Source: Nonomuraea candida
Lineage (GTDB): Bacteria; Actinomycetota; Actinomycetes; Streptosporangiales; Streptosporangiaceae
Length of the DNA stretch: 64,000 nucleotides
Reading direction: 5' to 3'
Assembly: GCF_000725485.1 (NCBI RefSeq)
Contig: NZ_KL647033.1
Span: 62,001-126,000 of the forward strand
Shown here: in pieces, positions 46,996 through 54,374 of the stretch
How positions within the stretch are numbered: position 1 is the first letter of the stretch
Layout of the letters: each line of letters opens with the position of its first letter
Position numbers and translations under genes: made by a program
The notes under the pieces: model-generated
Told to the model about the DNA's origin: nothing
The model's database searches: none
Seen by the model: the letters and a program-made list of their open reading frames with translations, nothing else

Positions 46996-48177
46996 TCACA
47001 CCCGGACCTTTGGCTTGATCTCCTCGAACTTCCTCGGGCCGATGCCGCTGACTTCGCGGAGCTGTTCCACGGTGGTGAAGCCGCCACGGCTGGTGCGGAA
47101 CTCGGCGATGCGTGCCGCCAGGACCTCCCCCACACCGGGGAGCTGCTCCAGTTGGTCGGGGGTGGCGGAGTTCAGGTCCAGGACGGCGGCGGCCGGGTCT
47201 GCCGCTGGGTAGCCGGGAAGGGCCTGGCCAGAGGGGGCGCCGACGACTATCTGCTCGCCGTCTATGACGCGTCTGGCCAGGTTGAGCGAGTCCGTGGAGG
47301 CGCCGCGCGACACTCCTCCCGCTGCCGCTACCGCATCCGTCACCCGAGCGCCCGCGGGAAGCCGGTAGACGCCTGGTTTGCGGATCTTGCCGGCGACGTG
47401 GACGGTCACCTTGGCGGTGGCCGATGACGGTGTGGGGGTCAGCGGGGACATGGGGGCGGACGCCGGAAGAGGCTCCGGTGCGGGCTGCGATCGCCAGACG
47501 AAGAAGATCGCCACGGCGGTGGCGAGTACGGCGATGGCGAGCAGGACTCGCAGGCCGGGCTTCCCGGGGTCCAGGGTCGCCGCCGCCGGGCTCTCGGAGG
47601 AGATGACCTTGCGGAGCCTCTGAAGAGAGGGTGGCAGGAGGGCCGCCCCTCCCGGGATCGGCGCCAGCGGTGGCGCCACCGGTGGTGCCGCTGGTGGTGC
47701 CACTGGTGGTGCCGGGGCGTCATGGACTGCGAGTGGGATGTCGTGGTGGCCCGCTGTGCCATCGCGGTGGACCCGTGCGGTGCCGCCGTGGCCCGATGGA
47801 CCATCGTGACGGGCGTCATCGCGATGATCCACTGAAACGTCGTGATAGGCCGGTGCAGCGTCGCGGTGGCCCGGCGAAACGTCGAGATAGGCCGGTGCAG
47901 CGTCGTGGTGGTCCGGTGAGACGTTGTGATGAGCCGGTGAGGGGTCTTCGTGTGGCGATGCGAGGCGGGGATGAGCTGGCGGGGTGGCGTGGTGGGGCGG
48001 GGCGGGGTGGGATGAGGGTTGGGAGAGGGTGGGGTGGGCTTCCCGAGAGCCGGCCGTTCTGGGCGTGCCCCAGCGTGGGCGACCGGGGACACGGCGAGGG
48101 CGGCGGGCAGGGGCGGTGATGGACCGTAGCCGGGACTCGGCTATGGCGCGCTCTGCCGTGGGATCGGGGGTTCGCAC
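46996..48177 (-). CDS. comEA: Competence protein ComEA, DNA-binding receptor
   Basis: 393 residues. A long N-terminal cytoplasmic region is rich in His, Asp, Pro and Ala with imperfect repeats (DHHDAAPAYLDVSPGHRDAAPAYHDVS). One membrane helix follows (LLAIAVLATAVAIFFVW), then an SLBB domain (VTVHVAGKIRKPGVYRLPAGARVTDAV) and a C-terminal helix-hairpin-helix pair (DLNSATPDQLEQLPGVGEVLAARI and EQLREVSGIGPRKFEEI) that binds DNA. It hands DNA to ComEC, encoded immediately downstream. The start GTG at 48177 has TACCTT seven bases upstream (leaderless). The His-rich head is unusual for the family. Confidence 0.92.
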   Translation of the reverse strand: MRTPDPTAERAIAESRLRSITAPARRPRRVPGRPRWGTPRTAGSREAHPTLSQPSSHPAPPHHATPPAHPRLASPHEDPSPAHHNVSPDHHDAAPAYLDVSPGHRDAAPAYHDVSVDHRDDARHDGPSGHGGTARVHRDGTAGHHDIPLAVHDAPAPPVAPPAAPPVAPPLAPIPGGAALLPPSLQRLRKVISSESPAAATLDPGKPGLRVLLAIAVLATAVAIFFVWRSQPAPEPLPASAPMSPLTPTPSSATAKVTVHVAGKIRKPGVYRLPAGARVTDAVAAAGGVSRGASTDSLNLARRVIDGEQIVVGAPSGQALPGYPAADPAAAVLDLNSATPDQLEQLPGVGEVLAARIAEFRTSRGGFTTVEQLREVSGIGPRKFEEIKPKVRV

Positions 48178-48452
48178 GGCAGCGAAGGTACGGCCCGGGT
48201 GGGTGTTGGGGCGGCACCGAGCGACGTTCTGGGGATAGTGGCGGGCAGGCGGGAAAGGTTGTGGACAAAGCGCCATCGCCTCTGGGCCGGTCGCTTCTGG
48301 GCTGGTCGCCTCTGGGCCGTCTGTCTACCTGATGCGAGGCGTCTCCGGCTCCGGGTGGCAGGCGGCTCCGAACCGGTCGCCAACGTGGTGCCAGGGGGTC
48401 GCGGGTGGTGGGCGGCTCCGTGTGGTGCGAGATGCTCCCGGCTGGGTGTGGA
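48178..48452. other. Intergenic region, 275 bp
   Basis: Holds the comEA promoter and a short 15-16 bp repeat (TCTGGGCCGGTCGCT type, three copies around 48280-48322). No gene is supported. Confidence 0.5.
48185..48190 (-). promoter_or_regulatory. -10 box for comEA-comEC (leaderless)
   Basis: Minus-strand TACCTT, 7 nt before the GTG at 48177. Confidence 0.5.
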
Positions 48453-49097
48453 TCAGGGTTCTGCGTGGCGGGCGAGGCCGAGGGTGGCGATGAGGTCTTC
48501 GTGGAGCTCGAACCAGACCCGATGGCACGAATCCACGTCCGTACGGTCCACCCAGCCGCCCTCCCCGTCCCGGGCCCGGGTCAGAGCTGCGCCGAAACGG
48601 GTGTCGTAGCCGCGGAACCGGGTGAGGACGCGGCCGAGCCGGTCCGTCAGCGGCGTGAGGGCGTGAGCGAGGCCGGTGAGGTCGGCGAGGATCCGGGCGT
48701 CCCAGGCGGGGTCGGAGTGGTCGTTGGTGGCGAGCCGGTCGCCGGCCGTGGGGCGGAGCTGCCAGTCGGTGCAGGCTCGCAGCAGGAGGGCGTTCAGCGG
48801 CAGGAACTCGCGATAGACGGCGCGGACCTCCTCGGCCCCGCCGACGCCGGCCAGTTCGGCCGCGAGCCGGCGTTCGTTCTCGGCGCGGCCCCGCTCGGTC
48901 AGCGACCAGCCCTCGGTGTCGGCGAAGGCGGTGTGCTGCACCCAGCCGTACGCCTCGGCGTCGTGCAGAAGCTCCTTCGTCTCGGCCGGGTCGAGCCCGT
49001 AGCGGTGCGCAAGTTCGGACGTGCCGGCGAACCCGCGGATGCGTACGGCGTGCAGGGCCAGCAGGTCGGGCGGGGAGTGCGGGGAGGCGTGGGTCAT
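48453..49097 (-). CDS. Winged-helix regulator-like protein, function unknown
   Basis: 214 residues. The N-terminal part reads as a winged helix: LLALHAVRIRGFAGTSELAHRYGLDPAETKELLHDAEAYGWVQHT followed by WSLTERGRAENERRLAAE. The C-terminal part is helical with LPLNALLLRACTDWQLRP and YDTRFGAALTRARDGEGGWVDRTDVDSCHRVWFELHEDLIATLG. Its ATG overlaps the stop of the upstream HTH gene (ATGA), so the two are one unit. I do not recognise a named family. The context suggests that it works with the divergent PEP-synthase-like gene. Confidence 0.7.
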   Translation of the reverse strand: MTHASPHSPPDLLALHAVRIRGFAGTSELAHRYGLDPAETKELLHDAEAYGWVQHTAFADTEGWSLTERGRAENERRLAAELAGVGGAEEVRAVYREFLPLNALLLRACTDWQLRPTAGDRLATNDHSDPAWDARILADLTGLAHALTPLTDRLGRVLTRFRGYDTRFGAALTRARDGEGGWVDRTDVDSCHRVWFELHEDLIATLGLARHAEP

Positions 49098-49588
49098 GAG
49101 CCGGAGTCCTGACGTGCGGTCAGGCGGGTGTAGCGCTGCTGGCACGCCTGGGGGGAGTTGAAGCCCATCGCCTCCGCCATCTGCGCCCAGGTCAGCCCCG
49201 CGCTCCTGGCCGTGAACAGCAGGGCGGCTTCGAGCCCTTCGACCTCGGCGCGGGCGGCGGGCAGCAGGGTGAGCGCGCTCAGGATGTCCTCCGGGCCCAG
49301 GTCGGCCCAGCGCCAGACGGCGAACTGCGCGAGGTCGACCGCCGACAGGGGGGCGGGCGCGGGGCGCCACGGGCGGGCCTCGATCTGGTCCGCGCCCAGG
49401 CGCAGGAGCCGCTCCCGCGCGGCCCGCTCACGGCCGGCCTGCGCATGGTCATCCTGAGCGCGATCGGCTTGGGCGTGTCCGGCCTGTGCGGCGTCGGCCT
49501 GTGCGGGGTCGGCTTGGGTGGGGCCGGGCTGCGGGGGAGCGGGGGACGCTTGGTGAGCGGCGTCGTGCTTGCGTTCCATGCCCTCCAT
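49094..49588 (-). CDS. HTH DNA-binding protein with Gln/Ala-rich linker
   Basis: 164 residues. The N-terminal third is a low-complexity stretch of AQAD/AQAG repeats (about residues 15-55). The C-terminal part has a likely helix-turn-helix: LLFTARSAGLTWAQMAEAMGFNSPQACQQRYTRL. The gene is divergent from the PEP-synthase-like gene, with an AT-rich inverted repeat in the 52-bp gap, so it probably regulates itself and that gene. The start is ATG at 49588 or 49579. Confidence 0.7.
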   Translation of the reverse strand: MEGMERKHDAAHQASPAPPQPGPTQADPAQADAAQAGHAQADRAQDDHAQAGRERAARERLLRLGADQIEARPWRPAPAPLSAVDLAQFAVWRWADLGPEDILSALTLLPAARAEVEGLEAALLFTARSAGLTWAQMAEAMGFNSPQACQQRYTRLTARQDSGS

Positions 49589-49597
49589 GATCCAGAA

Positions 49598-49626
49598 TCA
49601 ACAAAAAGTTGTCAATCTCTTGTTGA
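49598..49626 (+). promoter_or_regulatory. AT-rich inverted repeat between divergent genes, operator candidate
   Basis: TCAACAA (49598-49604) and TTGTTGA (49620-49626) are perfect inverted arms with a 15-bp spacer, and a smaller ACAA-AAAG-TTGT element lies inside. In this GC-rich setting it stands out and is well placed to control both divergent genes. Confidence 0.6.
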
Positions 49627-49640
49627 AGAGATGGGGATGG

Positions 49641-50930
49641 ATGCTCGTACCTCTCATGCAGGCCGCCGCCGGCACCTGCGGGGGCAAGGCCGGCGCGCTC
49701 GGGGCGCTGCTCCGCGCGGGCCTGCCGATTCCTGATGGTTTCGTCGTCCCGTACGCCGCCTACCTGGCCGCCGTCCGCGACCTCGATCTCGGGCGGACCG
49801 GGGGCGGGCCGGCGGCGGCGCGGCGGGCGATCGAGGGCCGCCCGCTCCACGCCACCCTCGTGGACGAGCTGGAACGCGCGCTCGCCGCCCTCGGCGACCC
49901 GCCCGTGGCGGTGAGATCGTCGGCGGCGAACGAGGACACCGCCCAGGAGTCGGCGGCCGGACGGCACGAGAGCTTCCTCGCCGTGCACGGGGCCGGCGCG
50001 GTCGCCGACGCCGTGCGCGCCTGCTGGGCCTCGCTGTTCTCAGAACGCGCCATCGGCCTCCAGGAGCGGCCCCACGACGGTGCCACGACGGCCGGCCTTG
50101 GCGACGGGTCGTACAGCGGTCCGGCGATGGCCGTTCTCGTGCAGCGTCTGGTGGATGCCGAGGTGTCGGGGGTCATGTTCACTCCCGCGAACCCGTACGA
50201 GCCGACCACGATCGAGGCGTCCTGGGGGCTCGGCCCCAGCGTCGTGGGGGGCACGGTCACCCCCGACGCCTACCGGGTGGCCGGGGACGGATCGGTCACG
50301 AGCACCATCGCCGACAAACCCACCCGCCTGGACCGGCACGGCACCCGGCTCGCCGTACGGGAGGTGCCCGCCGGCGACCGGAACCGGCCCACGCTGGACG
50401 GCGCGGCCGTCACCGGGCTGGCCGGGCTGGGCGAGGAGATCGCCGCCAGGCTCGGCGGAGCGCAGGACATCGAGTGGGCGATCGCCGATGGCCGTACCTG
50501 GATCCTCCAGGCACGGCCGGTCACCGCCGCGCTCCCTCCCGCGGCATCGCCCGCCACGACCCCGGACGCGCTCGCCGCCGCTCCCGGCGTGCTCGCCGCC
50601 ACTCCCGGCGTACTCGCCGGCACCCCGGGCAGCCACGGCACCGTGACCGGCGTCACGCGGATCGTCCGCGGCCCGGGCGACTTCGCACGCGTACGACCCG
50701 GCGACATCCTCGTCTGCCGCTTCACCGACCCGGCCTGGACCCCGCTGCTGCGCATCGCCGGCGGCGTCGTCACCGAGGTCGGCGGCGCGCTCTCGCACGC
50801 CGCGATCGTGGCCCGCGAGCAGGCCATCCCCGCCGTGCTCGGCGTCCCGGACGCGACCGGCAGGCTCCACGACGGCGCCCTCATCACCATCGACGGCACC
50901 GCCGGAACCGTCACGGCCGCGACCGCGTGA
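49641..50930 (+). CDS. Compact PEP synthase/PPDK-like protein (ATP-grasp plus phosphohistidine domain)
   Basis: About 429 residues. The N-terminal part is the PPDK/PEP synthase ATP-binding domain: GGKAGALGALLRAGLPIPDGFVV, VAVRSSAANEDTAQESAAGRHESFL, AVLVQRLVDAEVSGVMFTP and IEWAIADGRTWILQARPV. After an Ala/Pro linker of repeats (LAAAPGVLAATPGVLAGTPG) comes the swivelling phosphohistidine domain, GDILVCRFTDPAWTPLLRIAGGVVTEVGGALSHAAIVARE, with the reactive His in SHAAI. The central or C-terminal substrate domain of PEP synthase or of rifampin phosphotransferase is missing. It could phosphorylate an unknown acceptor. Start ATG 49641 assumed. Confidence 0.82.
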   Translation: MLVPLMQAAAGTCGGKAGALGALLRAGLPIPDGFVVPYAAYLAAVRDLDLGRTGGGPAAARRAIEGRPLHATLVDELERALAALGDPPVAVRSSAANEDTAQESAAGRHESFLAVHGAGAVADAVRACWASLFSERAIGLQERPHDGATTAGLGDGSYSGPAMAVLVQRLVDAEVSGVMFTPANPYEPTTIEASWGLGPSVVGGTVTPDAYRVAGDGSVTSTIADKPTRLDRHGTRLAVREVPAGDRNRPTLDGAAVTGLAGLGEEIAARLGGAQDIEWAIADGRTWILQARPVTAALPPAASPATTPDALAAAPGVLAATPGVLAGTPGSHGTVTGVTRIVRGPGDFARVRPGDILVCRFTDPAWTPLLRIAGGVVTEVGGALSHAAIVAREQAIPAVLGVPDATGRLHDGALITIDGTAGTVTAATA

Positions 50931-50943
50931 CCGGCCGGGCATC

Positions 50944-51540
50944 ATGGCGACACGACACCTCTACCTGGCCCGCCACGGCGAGGCCGACGCGCTCGGCCGG
51001 CTCACCGACGCCGGGCGGCGGCAGGCGGGCCTGCTGGGCGAACGGCTGGCCGGCGTGCCGGTCGACGCGGTGTGGCACTCGCCGCTGCCCCGTGCCGCGG
51101 CCAGCGCGTACGAACTCGCCCGGCACCTGCCGAACGCTCCCGTGGCCGAGGCCCCCGAGCTCATCGACCACGTCCCCTACGTCCCCACCCCCGCGGAGAC
51201 GCCCCCGTCCTGGATCGGCTTCTTCGACGGCTACGACCCCGAGGAGGCGGCCTCGGGGCACCGGCTCGCCGAGGCCCTGGTCGCCCGCTTCGCCACGACG
51301 CCGGCCTCGGCCGACACGCACGAGGTCCTGGTGACGCACGCCTACCCGATCGCGTGGCTGCTGCGGCACGCGCTGGACGCGCCGCCCTCCCGGTGGCTCG
51401 GCCTCAACAGCGGCAACACCGCCCTGACCGTCATCCAGTACCGCGAGCGCCTGCCCCCCACGGTCCTGATGTTCAACGACATGAGCCACCTCCCGCCCGG
51501 CCTGCGCTGGACCGGGTTCCCCGCCGGAGTGCGCCCGTGA
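50944..51540 (+). CDS. Histidine phosphatase family protein
   Basis: 198 residues of the phosphoglycerate-mutase-like superfamily. The RHG motif is in YLARHGEADALGRLTDAGRRQA, then WHSPLPRAAASAYELA, and the second histidine in VLVTHAYPIAWLLRHAL. The substrate is unknown. It starts 13 nt after the PEP-synthase-like gene, so the two may be co-transcribed. Its TGA stop lies inside the first copy of a 32-bp tandem repeat. Confidence 0.9.
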   Translation: MATRHLYLARHGEADALGRLTDAGRRQAGLLGERLAGVPVDAVWHSPLPRAAASAYELARHLPNAPVAEAPELIDHVPYVPTPAETPPSWIGFFDGYDPEEAASGHRLAEALVARFATTPASADTHEVLVTHAYPIAWLLRHALDAPPSRWLGLNSGNTALTVIQYRERLPPTVLMFNDMSHLPPGLRWTGFPAGVRP

Positions 51541-51620
51541 CACCGCTCAGGACCGCCCGAGTGCGCCCGTGACACCGCTCAGGACCGCCCGAGTGCGCCC
51601 GTGACGCCGCTCAGGACCGG
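51527..51620 (+). repeat. 32-bp tandem repeat, three copies, spanning a stop codon
   Basis: Units begin at 51527, 51559 and 51591 with GAGTGCGCCCGTGAC. The first holds the TGA stop of the histidine phosphatase gene; the other two repeat this gene end in the intergenic gap. Confidence 0.92.
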
Positions 51621-51626
51621 CAGGGG

Positions 51627-52655
51627 TTACCGGAGGGCGGGCGAGGTGAGGGTCAGGCCGAGCATGCCCGGCCCGACGTGTACGCCGATCACCGCCCCCA
51701 CCTCCACCACGCGCACCCGCGCCGGCCCGGGCAGCCGCCCGGCCAGGCGCTCCGCCAGCGCCTCGGCCCGTTCCCCCGCTCTGAGGTGCTGCACCGCCAC
51801 CTCCACCGGCCCCTCCCCCGCCGCCCGCACCGCCAGGTCCTCCAGGCGGGCGATGGCGCGGGTGGCCGTGCGGACCTTCTCCAGCAGGCAGATGCGCCCG
51901 TCCACGAGGTGCAGCAGCGGCTTGATCATGAGGGCGGAGCCGACGAGTGAGGCCGCCGTGCCGATGCGCCCGCTGCGGCGCAGGTAGTCGAGGGTGTCCA
52001 CGTAGAAGAACGTCCGGGTGGCCCGCACGCGGCGTACGGCCGCCGCCGCCACCTCTTCCGACGAGCCTCCCGCCGAGGCGGCGCCGGCGGCGGCGAGGAC
52101 CGGATAGCCCAGGCCCATCGCGATCGAGCGGCTGTCGATCACCTCCACCGGCACGGGCGCGCCGCGCGCCGCGGCGCGGGCTGACTCGATCGTGCCCGAC
52201 AGCTCGCCCGAGACGTGGATGGAGACGATGCCCGTGGCGCCGGCGGCGGCCAGCTCCGCGTAGCAGGCGGCGAACCGGGCGGGTGAAGGCCGGGAGGTCG
52301 TCGCGGACGCCAGCGCCCCGGGCGAAAGGTCCTCGAACACTCCGTCCACGGACGCGCCGTCCTCGAACACGCCGTCCCCGAACACGCCGTCCACGGACGC
52401 GCCGGCGTCCATCACCCGGCCCTCGAACACGCCGCCCTCACGCGAAAGGTCCTCAGGAGCAGCCCGCCCGGTCGAACGCCCTCCAGGCGAGAAGGAGTCG
52501 AGGGACACCCCGGAGGCCGAGCCGATGGCAGCGGGCCGGTGCGCGTCAAGGCGTGCCGCCCCCCGCACGCTCACTCGTACGGGAACCACGGCCACACCCG
52601 GCACCGGCCCCAGACAAGCACTCGAATCCGTGACAACAGCAACCAAGGGCGGCAT
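51627..52655 (-). CDS. DegV family fatty-acid-binding protein
   Basis: 342 residues. DegV proteins bind a fatty acid and, as FakB, present it to a kinase. Family segments are AVVTDSSACLGPVPGVAVVPVRV, TTSRPSPARFAACYAELAAAGATGIVSIHVSGELSGTIESARAAA, VIDSRSIAMGLGYPV, TFFYVDTLDYLRRSGRIG and KPLLHLVDGRICLLEKVRT. Between residues about 35 and 112 there is an insert with repeated units (GVFEDGASVDGVFEDLS), well beyond the usual short loop. It is encoded by repeats at about 52333-52436. The family is clear; no fatty-acid kinase gene is nearby. Confidence 0.9.
   Translation of the reverse strand: MPPLVAVVTDSSACLGPVPGVAVVPVRVSVRGAARLDAHRPAAIGSASGVSLDSFSPGGRSTGRAAPEDLSREGGVFEGRVMDAGASVDGVFGDGVFEDGASVDGVFEDLSPGALASATTSRPSPARFAACYAELAAAGATGIVSIHVSGELSGTIESARAAARGAPVPVEVIDSRSIAMGLGYPVLAAAGAASAGGSSEEVAAAAVRRVRATRTFFYVDTLDYLRRSGRIGTAASLVGSALMIKPLLHLVDGRICLLEKVRTATRAIARLEDLAVRAAGEGPVEVAVQHLRAGERAEALAERLAGRLPGPARVRVVEVGAVIGVHVGPGMLGLTLTSPALR
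52333..52436 (-). repeat. In-frame repeats inside the DegV gene
   Basis: Imperfect units such as GTCCACGGACGCGCC and CTCGAACACGCCG alternate here and encode the Asp/Val/Gly/Phe repeats of the insert. Confidence 0.65.
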
Positions 52656-52668
52656 ATCCCGAGATTAG

Positions 52669-53877
52669 CTACTGAACGGGAATCCCACCCCGCCACACGC
52701 GCCGCGGCTTGAGGCCGAAGGACCAGGCGAAGGCGCCCTCGTGGTCGGCGTCCCACTGCACGATGTCGGCCAGCCGCCCGGGCGCCAGCACCCCGCGGTC
52801 GGGAGCGCCGAGCACGGTGGCGCCGCCCAGCGTGGCCGCGCGCAGCGCGTCGTTGACGCTCATGCCGAACGCCGACACGGCCATGGCGATGACCAGGGAC
52901 ATCGAGGTGATGCCGCAGTAGCCGGGGTTGTGGTCGCTGCCGAGCGCGATCTGCACGCCGTGCTTGATCATCTGGCGGACCGGCGGGAGGTGGCCGCGCT
53001 GGAGGGCCGTGGCCGGGCAGACGACGGCGGGCACGCCGTAGCGGGACATGATCGCGATGTCCTCGTCGGACATGTGGTGCAGGCCGTCGGCGGAGGCGCA
53101 GCCGAGCTCGGCGGCGAGCTGGACGGCGCCGCGCCGGCTGTACTGGCCGGCGTGGATGCGCGGCAGCAGGCCGACGTTACGGCCGGAGGCGAGGACCCAG
53201 CGGGACTCCTCGGTGGTGAAGTAGCCCTCGTCGCAGTAGACGTCGACGCTGTCGGCGCCCGCCGCCGCGGCGTCGGCGCACCAGGCGCCCACGGCCTCGA
53301 CGTATTCGCGCTGCCTGCCGAAGTATTCCGGCGGCACCACGTGGGCGGCCAGGAACGTGACGTGCACCCGCGGCATCATCGGCTCCTTCTCCAGCTCGCG
53401 CAGGAGCCGCACGTCGGCGAGCTCGCCGTCGCGGGTGAGGTGGTAGCCGGTCTTGGCCTCGACGGTGGTGGTGCCGCTGAGCAGCCAGCCGCGCAGCCGC
53501 TCGCGCACGCCGTTGCACAGGGTCCAGGGGTCGGTGCCGCGGGTCACGGTGACGGTGGAGCCCACGCCGCCGCCCGCCGCGGTGATCGAGGCGGAGGTGG
53601 AGCCACCGGTGCGGATGGCCAGCTCGGCGTAGCGGTTGCCGGCGTAGACCGGGTGGGTGTGGGCGTCGATGAGCCCGGGCGTGACGAGTGCGCCGCCCAG
53701 GTTCTCGACGTGGTCGACGTCGACGATGTCGTCGACGACGCCGGGCACGCTCTGCGGCAGGTCGGGCGCGCGGCCCACCCACGCGATGCGGTCGTTGTGC
53801 ACCAGGATGGCGGCGTTGCTCAGGACCTCGTTGCCGGTCCAGAGGCGGCCGATGTTGGTCAGAAGCCGGACGGTCAT
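52669..53877 (-). CDS. hutI: Imidazolonepropionase
   Basis: 402-residue amidohydrolase that opens imidazolone propionate in histidine breakdown. Metal and substrate motifs are LVTPGLIDAHTHPVYAGNRYAE, VEAKTGYHLTRDGELADVRLLREL, HVTFLAAHVVPPE, IHAGQYSRRG and LGSDHNPGYCGITS. The start ATG at 53877 (TVRLLTNIGRLWTG) is chosen because it matches the family N-terminus and has a GGTGG stretch upstream; an ATG at 53895 is possible. No other hut gene is in view; upstream members may lie elsewhere in the genome. Confidence 0.95.
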   Translation of the reverse strand: MTVRLLTNIGRLWTGNEVLSNAAILVHNDRIAWVGRAPDLPQSVPGVVDDIVDVDHVENLGGALVTPGLIDAHTHPVYAGNRYAELAIRTGGSTSASITAAGGGVGSTVTVTRGTDPWTLCNGVRERLRGWLLSGTTTVEAKTGYHLTRDGELADVRLLRELEKEPMMPRVHVTFLAAHVVPPEYFGRQREYVEAVGAWCADAAAAGADSVDVYCDEGYFTTEESRWVLASGRNVGLLPRIHAGQYSRRGAVQLAAELGCASADGLHHMSDEDIAIMSRYGVPAVVCPATALQRGHLPPVRQMIKHGVQIALGSDHNPGYCGITSMSLVIAMAVSAFGMSVNDALRAATLGGATVLGAPDRGVLAPGRLADIVQWDADHEGAFAWSFGLKPRRVWRGGIPVQ

Positions 53878-54374
53878 CGCATCACCACCCAGCATGACCC
53901 CCTGTGCGAGCGCAACGCCCAGCGCACGGCCGTCTGTGCCGCGCCCACTGAGTCCGCTCCGGGTCCGGACGACATGGGGGGTCTCCTGCTCTATCCGCAA
54001 GCACTTGTGCGGTGACCGTATCGCCAGAGTCATGATCCGGCGATTTCAGTTCAGTTACGTTATTTCACATGTCGGGCTGATGTACAGGGTTATTCGGAAG
54101 AAAGACCACTCATACCAACCGTCACGCAGCCCTGTCCCGTCCCCACGGCCCCCGCTGACGACTTCGATACCTGCGGTCATCATCTGAAACCCAGAACCCG
54201 AACCCAAAACCAGACCAACGTTAGGTCTGGCCAATCCTAGCAATCCCCGGGTTCAGGGACCACTGCCGCTTTTGGCCAGAACTGTGCTCTTTGCGGCGAG
54301 TACCGCCCAGCCATGCTGGTGAGTGAAGGTCCCGGCGGGCGCACGCGCCCGCCGGGATCAGGGAGCCAGGGACC
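53878..54374. other. Intergenic region, 497 bp, between divergent-upstream hutI and hflX 3' end
   Basis: No supported gene. It includes a less GC-rich stretch at 54035-54115 that probably holds the hutI promoter. It also has a hairpin CCAGACC-N7-GGTCTGG at 54210-54230, a TTTTGGCC-containing stretch around 54270, and the GC-rich palindrome at 54330-54357 after hflX. Confidence 0.5.
54330..54357 (-). terminator. GC-rich palindrome after hflX, probable terminator
   Basis: CCCGGCGGGCGC pairs with GCGCCCGCCGGG around two loop bases, 17 nt past the hflX stop on the minus strand. There is no U tract. The strong stem and position favour a terminator. Confidence 0.6.

Noticed and set aside
49641..50930. 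PEP-synthase-like protein considered as rifampin phosphotransferase
   Set aside because: It is far shorter and lacks the rifampin-binding domain, and no rifamycin-associated element is visible upstream, so a resistance role cannot be supported.
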